Source: Viscum album (Eukaryota; Streptophyta; Magnoliopsida; Santalales; Viscaceae). Taken from it: a stretch of 64,000 nucleotides of DNA. The notes below the pieces were generated by a model that saw only the letters and a list, made by a program, of their open reading frames with translations, was not told where the DNA came from and did no database searches. The position numbers and the translations under genes are program-made. Of the stretch, positions 12,200 through 23,353 are shown in pieces; the stretch's first letter is position 1, and each line of letters starts with the position of its first letter. The stretch is taken from assembly GCA_963277665.1 (NCBI GenBank), contig OY728142.1, forward strand, positions 6,586,001 through 6,650,000. The letters run 5' to 3'.

Positions 12200-13201
12200 T
12201 AAATCCCACTCATGAACCTAGGGTAAGGGTTGATCTCCTTCCACTGACTTCTAGAGTGAAGATACTCCATAAATAAAGTACATGGCCCATCCTTCCATAA
12301 GAACAACACATGAATATACCTCTCCCACATTGGTTCCTCATATGTTCCTTTATCCCACACAAATGAAAAAATACATAACTACTATCACTAACATCCTGGA
12401 TGGTACTCACCTCATAAAAATCCTCAAAATAGATCTTTACTCAATATTTCCATGATCCATTGGGTCGAGAGGATGAATTCCCCTACACTACGCCCCCATA
12501 TTCTCTCAGGTTATGATTATTAATAATAACCAAATTCACTAAGTAATAGTATCTAACCAAAAAATGTTGACCTACAATCAAAATACATGCTTGAGACCTT
12601 CCTCAAAGACTCTCACACTTGATGGCTCATCAAATAGATATATCGGCTCAAAATGTTAGAGCTCTCTAAAGAATGTAAAATATTCCATAACGGTCAATAA
12701 ACCGTACTCCAGATGTATAAAATCACTTCCATATCTACTCTAAGATTATCAGGGAAATTTTAATAGTAAAAAATGGATTAAAAATCCCTCCAAACCATAT
12801 CTTGAGGTGTATCAGCCTATTTAAAAACATCCCACCCATGATTAGCTACTCTCTAAAGAATATATGTCGTATGATTCACTCTCATATCATGAGGTGTCTC
12901 TTGATTCTCAAAAATTGAAAATATAATCTCAATCCATAGAACAACAACTTGTGGACCACCAACCCCCAAAAACATGGGCATATTCTATTTCTAGAACACA
13001 TGCATCAATTCTTCCATAGATGAGGTAGGTTGTGGGGATCCCTATATAGTCTACATAAATCACACAAAACTCTCATGGAACTATACCTCAACACCAATAT
13101 CCAAAACTACTAATGGTGTTCTTTATCATACTATAGGATGATTTTAGGGTATCCCATGGCCCACCACCTATGGAGCATGGTCGTCTCCACCCTCCTGCCA
13201 T
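12200..13201 (-). pseudogene. M gag remnant
   Basis: A possible start ATG lies at 13201. Near 12975-12830 the frame reads FLGVGGPQVVVLWIEIIFSI, then FENQETPHDMRV and NHTTYIL, matching the capsid block F.G..DP..V..W....E.IFE......RV..ATY.L of plant gypsy gag. At 12380-12290 two zinc knuckles follow: FHLCGIKEHMRNQC (first Cys lost) and CCSYGRMGHVLYLW (second and last Cys lost). Several stops and frameshifts interrupt the gene. Confidence 0.72.
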
Positions 13202-14134
13202 TTAACTAGAGGTCATTATGGTGGCTTGTCTATACAATTCCAAACATATTCCTCAGAAAATATAGATAATGGGAAGAGCACAGATAAAATTACAAGACAT
13301 GCCAAATAGTTACTATAAATAAAAAAACCACTATTCCTACACCTAAATTCAGAATTTGGTATAAGAAAAAATAGTAAAGAGTACCAAATACACTACCTGG
13401 TACCCACTCTAAGACGTGTCAAGGTCAAGTTCTCTCTTTCACAATTTTAATTTAATTTATAAATTCACATTTATTCAAAATTATCATTGAATGGTTTAAC
13501 CATATGGATTAGAATTTCTGATCCATAAGGAACCATACACTTTAGAAACCAAAGTGTGGAATCCAATTAATTCATACTATAACACATTCTATTTCATGTG
13601 ATCAATGGTCCATGAATCAATGTTTCATAGTTGACTTCTTAGGGTGATGAATATATACTAATCCAAAAATAAAATTTAGGTTATTAAAGGAACTCTAAGT
13701 ACCAACTATATTTTTCAACTCCCTATATAAATCATTTATCAAATAACAGGTATATCTCTCAAGGAACACATTATAACGTCATGAAGTCAAGTAATGCATC
13801 ATATATGGCATGACATAATGAATGACATGTAAATCCTAGAAGGTTCCTAAAATGATGCATGAGATGGAATATCCTCACCTCATTGGTAAATGGTAAAATA
13901 AGATACCAAATCATATCAAAAATATCATCACTTATCAAGTTCATCACCCAATAGTGGAATCAAATCTATGGTAATAGGAAACTTTCAGAAAAATAGTAAT
14001 TTTCAGTTTCAGAAAAGTTAGATTTTTTCTATATGTGGGTTAGATACTCATAGGAATAATGCATTACCAAATCCTAATACATTCCTAATCTCCGATATAT
14101 TGTCCCAATATATTAAATAACCTTGGAAAAACCT
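13202..14134 (-). other. M untranslated leader between primer site and gag
   Basis: AT-rich sequence with no readable protein and no repeat that I recognise. It lies between the primer binding site and the putative gag start, so by position it is the leader of M. Confidence 0.5.
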
Positions 14135-14145
14135 CTCTGACACCA
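14135..14145 (-). other. M primer binding site
   Basis: On the minus strand TGGTGTCAGAG, one base from the tRNA-iMet-type site TGGTATCAGAG, just inside the 5' LTR. It confirms minus orientation. Confidence 0.75.
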
Positions 14146-14148
14146 CTT

Positions 14149-16451
14149 TGAATTTTCCTGATCCAAGAGCCACTAAATGGTGCCTTGAGCTGGTGGGTCA
14201 CATGGTCTCGACTTTTCCTCCCAATATGCTAGAGGATACCAAATAGAAATGAGGTCCTTATATGTGTAAGTGGGGATACTATTACCATATTCATGATTTT
14301 AAGGTAGTGATGTAAACATATTAGCCAATAATGAAGGAATAGTACAAGTCACTGAACAGCAGATAGAAGATGAACATCCAGAAGAATGTAATAATAAATA
14401 ATCCAAAAATAGTGTCATATATAATATAGTGATAATTTCATGCATGTATACTAAATGGAATGAAATACATGAAAATAAGAACCGGTAAAATACATGTATC
14501 AAAACACCAAAATACCAAAAAAAATATCTCCTGATAGTATTATAGTCATAGCTCAGTCTTATGATCCCCTACTCCTACCAAATGATCATATCAAACATCA
14601 AAAAGTGGTCACATACCCTGGTCCCTACATGCATCCATGAATTATATCTGAGTACCCAACGGTGGCCCAAAAAAGGTGTAATATAACACTCAGTAGGCAC
14701 CACCAATAATGTTTATAACAAGTCTAGTATGTGTAATATAAATAGAAGTACTTTGAAATGTATCACATGTATAACAATAATATAAATAATGTGTGAAATC
14801 ATATATGATATTTCATAGATAAACATGGATCCCTATGAACAATAGTCAAGCTCCCATAAACAAGTATAAATTTAAAGTATAAATAAAGAGATGTGATATA
14901 TTTTATACATCAATTGAAATATGATACCCATACTAGTGCTATTTGTAAACATAGAAAAAATCCACAACGATTCCTCCATGTAATCAAGTGTATAACATCA
15001 ACATCGACCTATACCATGTAATCCAATGTAATAACATGAAGGGATAGATAATTCATCCCAGTATAATCCCATGATCATCTTAATGAAAACTCAGTAAAGA
15101 CTTGGGTGGAGCCCATGGATCATGTCAACAGATCATATCCAATGCAATTCCAAGAAAGCTAGATCCAAGGGGCAGTAAATCCCATGGAATACTATGGAAT
15201 CTGACTTTAAGGAGTAAATAAGTCCAAGTAATCCACTACCATAATAAAGACCCATGGATTAGAAATATCAATGACATATAATGGACACAATATGCTAGGA
15301 GCTTTTTCAAGGAATCCACTACCATAATCAATACATTATCTCAATTCATAAAAAACTAATGAGTTATTCCAACCCATTCAATATTTTAAATATAAATAAT
15401 ATTAAATCACATGAAAAGTAGGAAACAACCTTCTCTAATAAAATCAATTCCATTCATTTCATTCATTTATAAATGAATAGATAAACCAAGGTGATCACAA
15501 CCTTAAAAATTAATTAAATTATCACTGAGCATCCCAATAAAATTGGAAAGCTTACAGGCACCCAATGTGGTGGTATGACATGGATAATATACAAGGGTAC
15601 ACCCCATGGGTAGAATAGTTTGATACTAACACTTACCAACATTTTAAAGGCACTAGTAGGCATCCCTAATAGGTTTCAATTCATTAAATTCAAGTATTAG
15701 ATTAATTTTTGGGGAAATGCTAGAAATTCTAGTGTGTGAAAAAACTACAAGAGGGTATATAAAACACTAAAACATGAGGGAAAGGTAAAAAAACACCTAA
15801 AATATACACATGGTATAACACTCATCCAGTATCAACAATTGATCTGGTTCATATCAGAAGAAAAATGAAGAATAGAAAAAAATCCTAAAAAGAAGGCATA
15901 TTATCTTGAACCTAAATAACTTTTTCAATATGAAGTCAAACATAGAATGACACAAGAGGAATTTAGATCTTATTTTCATGGATACAATGAGAGAAATATG
16001 TTTGAATATGATTTTAGATGATTAATCGAGAGAAAATCTTACGAATTGAACATTAAATGAGCTCCCAATGACAGGGGTCTATGCACTGGAGGAAGAAACA
16101 AAATTATTTTTAGGTAATAAGATAATTTTAAGGTGAAAATTATAATTTCTCATAATTTAACTAAGATGAACTATTTGGATGCATGGTAGGATAAACCATG
16201 TTCCAAACATGAATCCTTTTATGCCTCAAGTGGGTCCTAACAAAATAATGGAACACAGTTAGAAAAACCATGTGTCGATCGTGCATTAAGGATCTACTAA
16301 AAATTTTAGAACTCCCACATGTGTGTGTGCCCTTGGATACATGGTTTAATCAAACCATAAGATCTCCCACTTCCCTTTGTCCACCGCCACATGGTTTACT
16401 CAAAATTTAAAAGATCTTCACCTCATATGAAAACATAGGATCTTATAGGCC
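14149..16451 (-). repeat. M 5' LTR (about 2.3 kb)
   Basis: Bounded by the primer binding site on its low-coordinate side. Its high-coordinate end (..ACATAGGATCTTATA) aligns with the 3' LTR start at 8582. The terminal TG of the minus-strand LTR has decayed, so the exact right end is uncertain by a few bases. No open frame of note; a 67-codon minus-strand frame at 14502-14299 looks like chance. Confidence 0.65.
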
Positions 16452-17590
16452 ATGTTAAATAAGAATTTTATAAAATGATGAAATGATAAGGGAATTACTA
16501 TTATGAGGATCATAAAATCGATCATGAAAGAAAAATCCCCATGATGGAAGGTTTATTGGTCTTTTAGACTTGTATATGGATGATCATTGGCATTAATATC
16601 ACTAATGATTGGGTGGATCTGAATTCAGATGGAATTCTGGGAGAACATTTGGTGTGAGTTGGTAGGTGATATCATATGGACTCCAAGCATTATTTTTAGG
16701 CTCATGAATAATTTATTTGATCCAAGCATGATCAAGTGAGAGGTATTTAGGTGTTCATAGGTTGGAAGAGCATGATGAATAGTCTTCTTTGGTTAAGAAT
16801 TTAAATGAAAAATTTCACCAAAAGTCAGGTATGGACTTTGGTGGGAATATTGAAAGGATAATAGGGTTCCTCTAAGATTAGGGGAATTAATATCAGATTT
16901 TATTGTAATTCATCAGTGGTGAAATCCTATATCTTTATAGATAGGTAATCTAGGGGAGACATGATTGGTTTTTCAACATGTAATTGGAAGCGATGAGCTG
17001 AAAATAATATCGGATGCATCATTTTGGATATGATGGATACATTTAAGGTTTTCTAAAATCATTTTTTAGGAAAATATATAATTTTTGTTCTATTATTGGA
17101 TGGTTATGGAATAAGAATTTTATCTCATAAATTGGAAGAGAGAGTTGGCACCAGTGTTGGACCATTTCTGTCACATGTATGGAGGTTTGATGTGTCAAGA
17201 ACCATGTTCATCATGTTGTCAAATCGATGAGAACATGTTTTTAATGGGAAATTACATTAGTGGGTGCCACCACTGATCATAAATATCCTTTATTAGATAA
17301 TAATTATAGTGGGAAGAATTATAATATTGGTGATCAATTACATGAGGGAACCTTGGGTGTCTCAGGATAGGTGGGATCAGGTCATCTCTGTATGAAAAGT
17401 TTTTTAATTAATATGAGATTCAACTCCGTTTTCGTGGATTATGTTCCTTTAATTTTATAGTTTCATTTTTGAAGCTTGTTTTATGTTAAAATATAGAACT
17501 CTTCCATTTGAACATTAATTGAAGACCAAGGAAGGATTAGATGTTAGGTTGGATGATAGCTAAGACTTATCATGGATGAGAAGTATCATA
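16452..17590. other. Unassigned stretch, probably interior of element D
   Basis: AT-rich, no readable domain on either strand. It sits immediately upstream of a polypurine tract and D's LTR, so by position it should be the 3' end of D's interior. M would then be inserted in it, or next to it. Confidence 0.4.
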
Positions 17591-17600
17591 GTGGGGAGGT
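17591..17600 (+). other. D polypurine tract
   Basis: GTGGGGAGGT directly before TGTAAGATCC. It implies that D is on the plus strand and that the LTR following it is the 3' one. Confidence 0.65.
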
Positions 17601-17733
17601 TGTAAGATCCCAAGTTTGTAAAGGTTGAAAATTATAGAAGGAATTTGAATTTTCATTTGGTTAGAGTGATGAATTTTGAACTATGGTTCAAACTGGAATT
17701 TACAGATTTTGGAAACCTCAAATAGGTGTTTTT
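17601..17733 (+). repeat. D 3' LTR, left part (split by element A)
   Basis: Starts TGTAAGATCCC after a polypurine tract and is cut at 17733/17734 by element A. The remainder resumes at 38909. The whole LTR is about 2.7 kb with near-inverted ends TGTAAGATCCC / GGGATGTTACA. Confidence 0.72.
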
Positions 17734-18479
17734 TGTAACACACCGAAATTTTATGAAAAATATTCTATTTAATACCATTTATTTCTTGTGTTGTATGCTA
17801 CACCAAAATGAGCTTTCACTACATGCATCCCTGACTTGTCTTGCATTACACACAATCGTGACCTTCCACGATAGCGTGTGTTGTACGCAATACCGAGTTT
17901 CACTAAACATCGATTTGTTATATAAACTAGCCGTTATGAATAGTAATACCCACTTTTTGAAATTTTATAAATTTTATTTTTCGAAATGGAATTCATTTTT
18001 GTATTTGGAATATCAAAATTATCCTAGGGTAAATTTTTGGTATTTTTCTGATAACATTCAATTTTTGATAAATAGTGAAAACACTGGGTTACTATTTAAA
18101 AACCAACTTTTTATTTAAATAATTATTTATTTTATTTAAATTTATTTTAGGTAAAATTTGATACATAATACCCATATAAGTTCAATGTAATTCATTGGAG
18201 TCATTTTATAATAATTTAAGATATTTAAAAATTTTATTGAACTTTTGATCGTCCTTTACCCACCTCCTAAGAGCATTTGCAATTGTACATAAAACATAAT
18301 TTTACCACTTTTGTGAGTTGAATTTCAAAAATCCTAGAGACACGGTTAATATCAAGGAGTAAAATATGGTTCAATAAGATAAAAATAATTTTTGGTGAAT
18401 AGTAACTTTTTACTTTTATTTACCACGGTTAAAAGTAAATACGGTAATTAAGGTTAAATGATATTACTAATACCCTAAC
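17734..18479 (+). repeat. A 5' LTR, left part
   Basis: TGTAACACACCGAAATTTTATG start, matching the LTR starts at 34153, 47123, 53606 and 60089. It is U3 sequence, cut by S after 746 bp. A 130-codon frame at 17726-18118 crosses the LTR boundary and is not a gene. Confidence 0.85.
18475..18479. repeat. Target site duplication of S, left copy
   Basis: CTAAC directly before TGTCACGACC; an identical CTAAC follows the other end at 28609-28613. Related intact LTRs read ACCCTAACACATGTCC here, with a single CTAAC. Confidence 0.93.
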
Positions 18480-19198
18480 TGTCACGACCTGCCCTTGGGG
18501 CGCGTACCGTGACTACCACAAGCCCACCTTCCATAGGCCAGGGGCTGGCGACTAGCACCAAGGCGTAATTCCCGGTAAAAAGGGAAGGCATTTCCTTTGA
18601 AAAGTAAACAAGCACCACAGAGTAAGCAAGCGGAATAGTAAACACTAAGTAAAAACAGAGTACATCTGAAAGTGAGGAAAAGTAATGGGACAGTATACAA
18701 ACCCAAACTGGAAGTAAAGTACAACTCGAAAGGGAAAACAGCAACTGTAAAGTAAAAGCCGCTACACCGAGTTGTCCACTGGAGATCCCACCTGAAGGGT
18801 GGGTACAGATAGCTCCACTGCTCCACAGGTCCCACCGTCTGCTCCGAGTATGTCCCGCCCAGTGGTCCACCTCCAGGTACCGTCCTACTATGCAAGCCTC
18901 AACCACGATCAACGTTGTCCATCGTCTGCAACCAACACAATGTAGTGCGGGCATAGCCCGTATAGGGGTGAGTATAAGCTACTCAGTAGGGATCCCGAGA
19001 CCCCTGAAGGTCTCCCAAAATCCACAAAGGATAAACCACAAAGGTAAGATACAATCACTAAGTAACAACCGACACTTCTTAGGTATATGCCCGTACATAT
19101 ACCTAAGTCATCAATTCCAATACGCTCCAACCTACGAGCCCAAGTACAACTCAGTCCACGCAGGAAAGTATACGTATTCCACACAGGAAAGCAAAATG

Positions 19199-19318
19199 CA
19201 ATCCACAAAGGAGAGTAAACAGTAAATCTACACAAGATAGCTCAACACAATCCCCAAAGGAGTGTAAACAGTAAATCCACACATGATAGCTCAACACAAT
19301 CCACAAAGGAGAGTAACA
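19199..19318. repeat. 49 bp tandem repeat in S 3' LTR
   Basis: Units start at 19199, 19248 and 19297 with CAATCC.CAAAGGAG.GTAA; the third is partial. The same repeat lies at about 25520-25640 in the other LTR. Confidence 0.85.
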
Positions 19319-19394
19319 GATGATTCAGCTCACACAGGTATACTTCTTCGAAAAGGTGAAATAGATGGTCAGACATAGATACTGAATCATCTAA

Positions 19395-19998
19395 GCTGGA
19401 CCCACATAGGATACAAGACCAGCCATCCTCATTGTTTCATTTATGCTGGGACCCACATAGGATACAAGACCAGCACAGAGTCATCTAAGCTGGGACCCAC
19501 ATAGGATACAAGACCAGCACTCTTCATTGATTCATCTATACTGGGACCCACAGAGGATACAAGACCAGTATTGAATCATCTAAGCTGGGACCCACATAGG
19601 ATACAAGACCAGCACAGCTAGGACCCACATAGGATACAAGACTAGCTGTCTTCATTGATTTAACTATACTGGGACCCACATAGGATACAAGACCAGTATT
19701 GAATCATCTAAGCTGGGACCCACATAGGATACAAGACCAGCTGTCTTCATTGATTCAAGTATACTGGGACCCACATAGGATACAAGACAAGTATTGAATC
19801 ATCTAAGCTGGGACCCACATAGGATACAAGACCAGCACAGCTAGGACCCACATAGGATACAAGACCAGCTGTCTTCATTGATTCAACTATACTGGGACCC
19901 ACATAGGATACAAGACCAGTATTGAATCATCTAAGCTGGGACCCACATAGGATACAAGACCAGCACAGCTAGGACCCACATAGGATACAAGACCAGCT
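19395..19998. repeat. Hairpin array in S 3' LTR, 14 units
   Basis: Fourteen copies of a roughly 30 bp core GGACCCACATAGGATACAAGA-CC, with arms that vary together. Units reading ATACTGG at the left end with CCAGTAT; units reading AGCTGG end with CCAGC(T); units reading ACAGCTAGG end with CCAGCTGT. Spacers such as CTTCATTGATTCAACT or GAATCATCTA separate them. Each unit could fold as a stem of 5-8 pairs with a roughly 20-base loop on either strand. Confidence 0.9.
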
Positions 19999-20194
19999 AT
20001 CTTCATCGTCGCTGTCCACTGAGGATCCCTACACAATCGTCGTCGTCACAGTAGCAGTCGTAGCCAGCACTAGGGTTCCCGCACACAGCAAGCTTGTTCA
20101 AGAGGGTCCGCTCCACGAGCCGAGAGGCTGATACATCAACTGTCACATAGTCCAGAGTTGATGTATCCAAAAGTTCCGTATCGTCAACAGAAAC

Positions 20195-20575
20195 TCAACG
20201 CAATAGACGGCACGTCAATCGGACGCCAGGTCTGAGAGTTATTCGCTTTTTCGTCCTAGGGGCCCGGTTGGTTTTTAAGGCAAAACCAACCCGACCGTAC
20301 TCCACCTGTGTCCAAACCTCGGGCGGAGTATGCCAAAAGATCTGCCTCACTAAGAGGAACTCAACATAGCTGACGACACGTCAATCGGACGTCCGTAGCT
20401 CAAGATATTAGTGTTTCTACTCCGAGGGCCCGGTTGGTTTCGTGTACGAACCAACCCGACCGAACTCAAAGTATTCTGAAACCTTGAGTGCGATATACCG
20501 AAACGACCGTCTCGATCCAAGGATCTCACTTCCTCTGACGGTTCATCAATCAGAGGTACGTAGCTCATGTTATGG
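20195..20575. repeat. About 165 bp repeat with long hairpins in S 3' LTR
   Basis: CACGTCAATCGGACG recurs at 20211 and 20377, with a weaker third copy near 20540. Each of the first two units holds GGGCCCGGTTGGTT followed by a mirror arm. The hairpin at 20266-20291 has a perfect 10 bp stem (GGTTGGTTTT/AAAACCAACC). The one at 20432-20456 has an 8 bp stem plus inner CG pairs. Confidence 0.82.
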
Positions 20576-20594
20576 GCAAAAGACCGAAGTTGAT

Positions 20595-21240
20595 TCGAAA
20601 ATGGGGGGTCCGGGTCCGGGCCGACCCGGCCCGACCCCCCCTGGGTCGGCCTGAACCGGGTCGACCCGACCCGGCCCGGCCGGCGGCGCTGTCCGGCGCG
20701 GCCCGGCCGGTGGCGCTGTCCGGCACGGCCCGGCACGACGGCGCGGTTCGGCGCGGCCGGTGCGCCGCTCGGGTGCCACGCACGGGGGGCAAGGCCCCCT
20801 GCCCTCCTCTGCTGGCGGTGCGGCTGGATGTCGCGCCTTGGGTCAATGGCCCTCCCACGTGGGGGCCTGCTTTTGAGAAAAAAATGGGGGGGCCACCTGC
20901 CCCCCTTTGTGAAACTGGCTCCCCTCTTAATGGGGGGCCATTTTGGCTGGCCGGGGGAATTAATTTTCCCCCAGTTTTGCCTCCCTTCCGGCCGGCCCGA
21001 CCTGGCCGGCCGGTTTTTCCTCAACGGGACCGGCGAGGCTGGTCCCCTTTCAGGCTTCCGACACCGATGGCCCGGCTGGCCGCCAGTCTTCCCGTTTCGC
21101 CGCGGCCTTCGTCGTCCGGAACGGTGCGACAGCACCGCGCCCCTCCGCCGCGGCCCTGCTCCGGCCGCGGCACCTTCGGTTTCCTTTGACACGGCGCGAC
21201 GGCGTCACATTCTTGATAATCTTTCCACGGCGCGGCGTGA
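20595..21240. other. GC-rich island in S 3' LTR
   Basis: Very GC- and CpG-rich stretch (runs of CCGGCC, GGGTCGGCC and GGCGCGG) in otherwise AT-rich surroundings. All six frames stay open for long distances because TA-containing stops are rare. No protein domain is recognisable, so I treat the frames as compositional. Confidence 0.75.
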
Positions 21241-21789
21241 TGGCTCCCCGCAATAATTTTCAAATGATATCTTCTTGGTGCGACGGCACCAAGCCATCAC
21301 GTTTCATCCGCAAGAAACATTCAAGAAAAAAAAAGGGGGGGTTCGGCCGTGTTTGTGCGGTCCGGTCCCCCTCTCGTTAGATGATAGCACATATTCATCT
21401 ATCCTCAAGATTGTCATGCTAGAACCAAGAATGAGAATAAATAAAATAATCATCAACAAACCCCTACCTCGGTTTCAAGATCGATGTTCGTCAACGACCT
21501 GCGGAAGACGTGCGTCGCGGTGGTCGGCGTCGCGGAAAAAGGACGTCGATGTCGTGAAGCGAGGATTCGAAGCTCCTTGACGGCGATTTCATCGTGGGAA
21601 ACCATCGCAGAAGAGATGACGCGGAAGGAGACGTCGTCGGTGTCACGGGTATGGCGTCGCGGAAGACGGTTCCCGAGAATGTGGCGTTCTTCGTCGAAGT
21701 CCGAATGTTCTTCGCGTTCTTCGCCAAAGTTTAAAGAAGAAGGAGAGAATTTTTCAAAACCTCTCAAGATGGCTAAGGAGACCAACCAA

Positions 21790-21817
21790 AATAAAATAAG
21801 CTAAGGCTTATTTTATT
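21790..21817. other. 12 bp inverted repeat in S 3' LTR
   Basis: AATAAAATAAGC, loop TAAG, then GCTTATTTTATT: a perfect 12 bp stem with a 4-base loop. It is conserved in the other LTR near 28020-28050 with loop TGAG. It contains AATAAA on the plus strand only. Confidence 0.8.
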
Positions 21818-22376
21818 CACACAATTATCAATTTGAATTTCAAAGGTTTGAAATTCAAACAACTCAACTCCATTAATTAACCAATTTGTCAAGTTAATTA
21901 AAGAGGGTTATTGGGAGTTTAAAAAGATAAGATGAAGAGTTATGCTTCGTGTGGGACCCACCACACTTAATCCTCCCAAGGGAGGTTAAGTAGATGTGGG
22001 TCCCACCTCTAACTCCCTTTGGGAGAAAAAAACTAACAAGATTAAATAAAATTTGTATTCCACAATTTTTATTTAACTTATTCTAAAATCCCAAAAACTA
22101 ACTCTCAACCCGCAATAAATGCAACCTCGGAAAAGGTCTCCTTAAGCGAATATCGGCGCTGCGACTTCATCGATGCCCTCAGAATTTTATTCTGGGCACC
22201 GGTTCAAAAGTTAGAAATTCCCGCTCATTCGTTCACTGAACGTACCCGAGCCAAACTTCGGAAAATGATTCCAGGCACTCCGGGCCTCGGAATCTGGTGC
22301 CTTCAGAAACCGTGCTCTTGTAAAATTCCAATGAAAATTAAGAAAAAACTTCCCTTGAATTTTACGGGTCTTTACA

Positions 22377-22390
22377 TTACTCCCACCTCA
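22377..22390 (-). other. S polypurine tract
   Basis: On the minus strand TGAGGTGGGAGTAA directly before the 3' LTR start TGTAAAGACC. Confidence 0.8.
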
Positions 22391-22423
22391 GGGCTTTACG
22401 TCCCCGTAAAGATACATCAAAAA

Positions 22424-22950
22424 CTAGGGAAACAAATGAGGGTACTGAGCATGCATCTGAGCCTCCCGCTCCCATGTGCTCTCCTGGAGGTTCCCGTGCT
22501 GCCATCTGATGCGCACAAGAGGAATCGATCGCCCATGTAGGACCCGATCCTGTCTATCCTCTATCTCCACCAGGACCTCCGTAGAAGTCTCCCCATCATC
22601 AACGTCAAGCTCCCCATGGTCAATGATGTGCGTCGGGTCGTGCACGTATCTCCTCAACTGAGATACGTGGAAGACGTCGTGCACCCGGTGCAACTGAGGT
22701 GGTAGAGCCAGGCGATAAGCCGCCTCGCCAATCTTGCTGAGGACCTGGAAGGGTCCGATGAAGCGCGGAGATAACTTGCCGCCTCAGCCAAATTTCCGTA
22801 TACCACGTCGAGGTGAGACCCGCAAGAAGACAAGGTCGCCATCCTCGAACTCTAGTGGCCTCTGCCTCCTGTCAGCGTAAGACTTCTGTCGGATCTGAGC
22901 TGTACTCATCCGCCCCTGGATAACCTGGACCATCTCAGGTCCCACAAGAA
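22424..22950 (-). pseudogene. S integrase C-terminus and chromodomain
   Basis: The minus strand from about 22940 reads GPEMVQVIQGRMSTAQIRQK, then SYADRRQRPLEFEDGDLVFL and RVSPRRGIRKFG, one in-frame TGA at 22786-22784, then [16 protein letters not shown] second piece (22693-22424) gives [19 protein letters not shown] and a chromodomain ending [20 protein letters not shown], closing with YPHLFP. This is the standard gypsy integrase tail ([28 protein letters not shown]) with a Tekay/Del-like chromodomain. The catalytic integrase core is absent because the sequence jumps here from the protease. Confidence 0.88.
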
Positions 22951-22959
22951 CTACAAGAT

Positions 22960-23190
22960 TTCTTCTTTGCCAATAAGAGAAACCTAGTCCCATCCCCTGG
23001 ATTAACCACATTCTTTGCCTAATACAGTCAATCCTGACATGGATGATACTAATCCATACCAAGGATGACGTCGTAAGGCCTCGACGCTACTACCAAGAGA
23101 TCCAACCGTTACTCTTGCCTCCAAGGGTTGAGTCACACTGTCGGCTTCAGTGTGTGGTAACTGGGTCTCCTCCAGTAGATGTCTCACAAG
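22960..23190 (-). pseudogene. S protease fragment at the deletion junction
   Basis: Near 23090-22990 the minus strand, with a frame change, reads the tail of the VILGMDW block followed by HVRIDCIRQRMW, matching the conserved H..IDC..K.V.F that follows GMDWL in gypsy protease. Within about 60 bp the sequence becomes integrase C-terminus, so RT, RNase H and the integrase core are deleted between roughly 22990 and 22940. The protease catalytic triad is not seen. Confidence 0.7.
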
Positions 23191-23353
23191 TGAGGGTCAA
23201 GTCAATAGTCAAAACTGGAACCTCTTAGTAACAACACAAAAGAGGAAAGGAATGAAAACATCACAAAGGTATGAGTCTTTTATTATTGCAGCTCATAATA
23301 CAAAGACGCTACACAATAGAAATAAGGAACTAGAAGTACAAAGGACGTATCCA

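Larger units (their letters stand above)
8147..16451 (-). mobile_element. Element M: decayed minus-strand Ty3/gypsy chromovirus-type retrotransposon
   Basis: Reading the minus strand from 16451 downward gives 5' LTR, primer site, gag, protease, RT, RNase H, integrase, chromodomain, polypurine tract, and the start of a 3' LTR that is cut at 8147 where P's LTR ends. The two M LTR segments start alike on the minus strand (..AGATCCTA..) and share blocks such as CCTCAAG.GGG.CCT and ATGGAACAC. This supports one element whose 3' LTR was later split by P. All genes are broken. Confidence 0.8.
18480..22376 (-). repeat. S 3' LTR (3897 bp)
   Basis: On the plus strand it runs from TGTCACGACC to GGTCTTTACA, that is TGTAAAGACC..GGTCGTGACA in the element's sense. 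It contains, in plus order, an AT-moderate segment, a 49 bp repeat, a hairpin array, two long hairpins in a 165 bp repeat, a GC-rich island, and a 12 bp inverted repeat. Several overlapping open frames here (up to 280 codons at 21192-20350) sit in GC-rich, stop-poor DNA and show no known domain. Confidence 0.92.

Noticed and set aside
14299..14502. 67-codon Cys/Ser-rich minus-strand frame in M's 5' LTR.
   Set aside because: Short, in an LTR, and no counterpart is available because the 3' LTR is cut; compatible with chance.
17726..18118. 130-codon plus-strand frame at the start of A's 5' LTR.
   Set aside because: It crosses the element boundary (LTR starts at 17734), is not kept at full length in sister LTRs, and lies in U3.
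18475..18954. Hydrophobic 137-159 codon minus-strand frames, repeated at 24739-25419.
   Set aside because: The repetition is the LTR pair of S; two overlapping frames are equally open, and neither shows a family motif beyond chance hydrophobicity.
19395..19998. A CRISPR-like array.
   Set aside because: The spacers are themselves repeated and of a few types, there are no cas genes, and the setting is a plant LTR.
20350..21192. 280-codon minus-strand open frame in the S LTR, with several other long frames overlapping it.
   Set aside because: GC-rich DNA with few stops leaves most frames open at once. The protein is low-complexity Arg/Gly/Pro and shows no domain; the counterpart in the other LTR is rearranged by indels.
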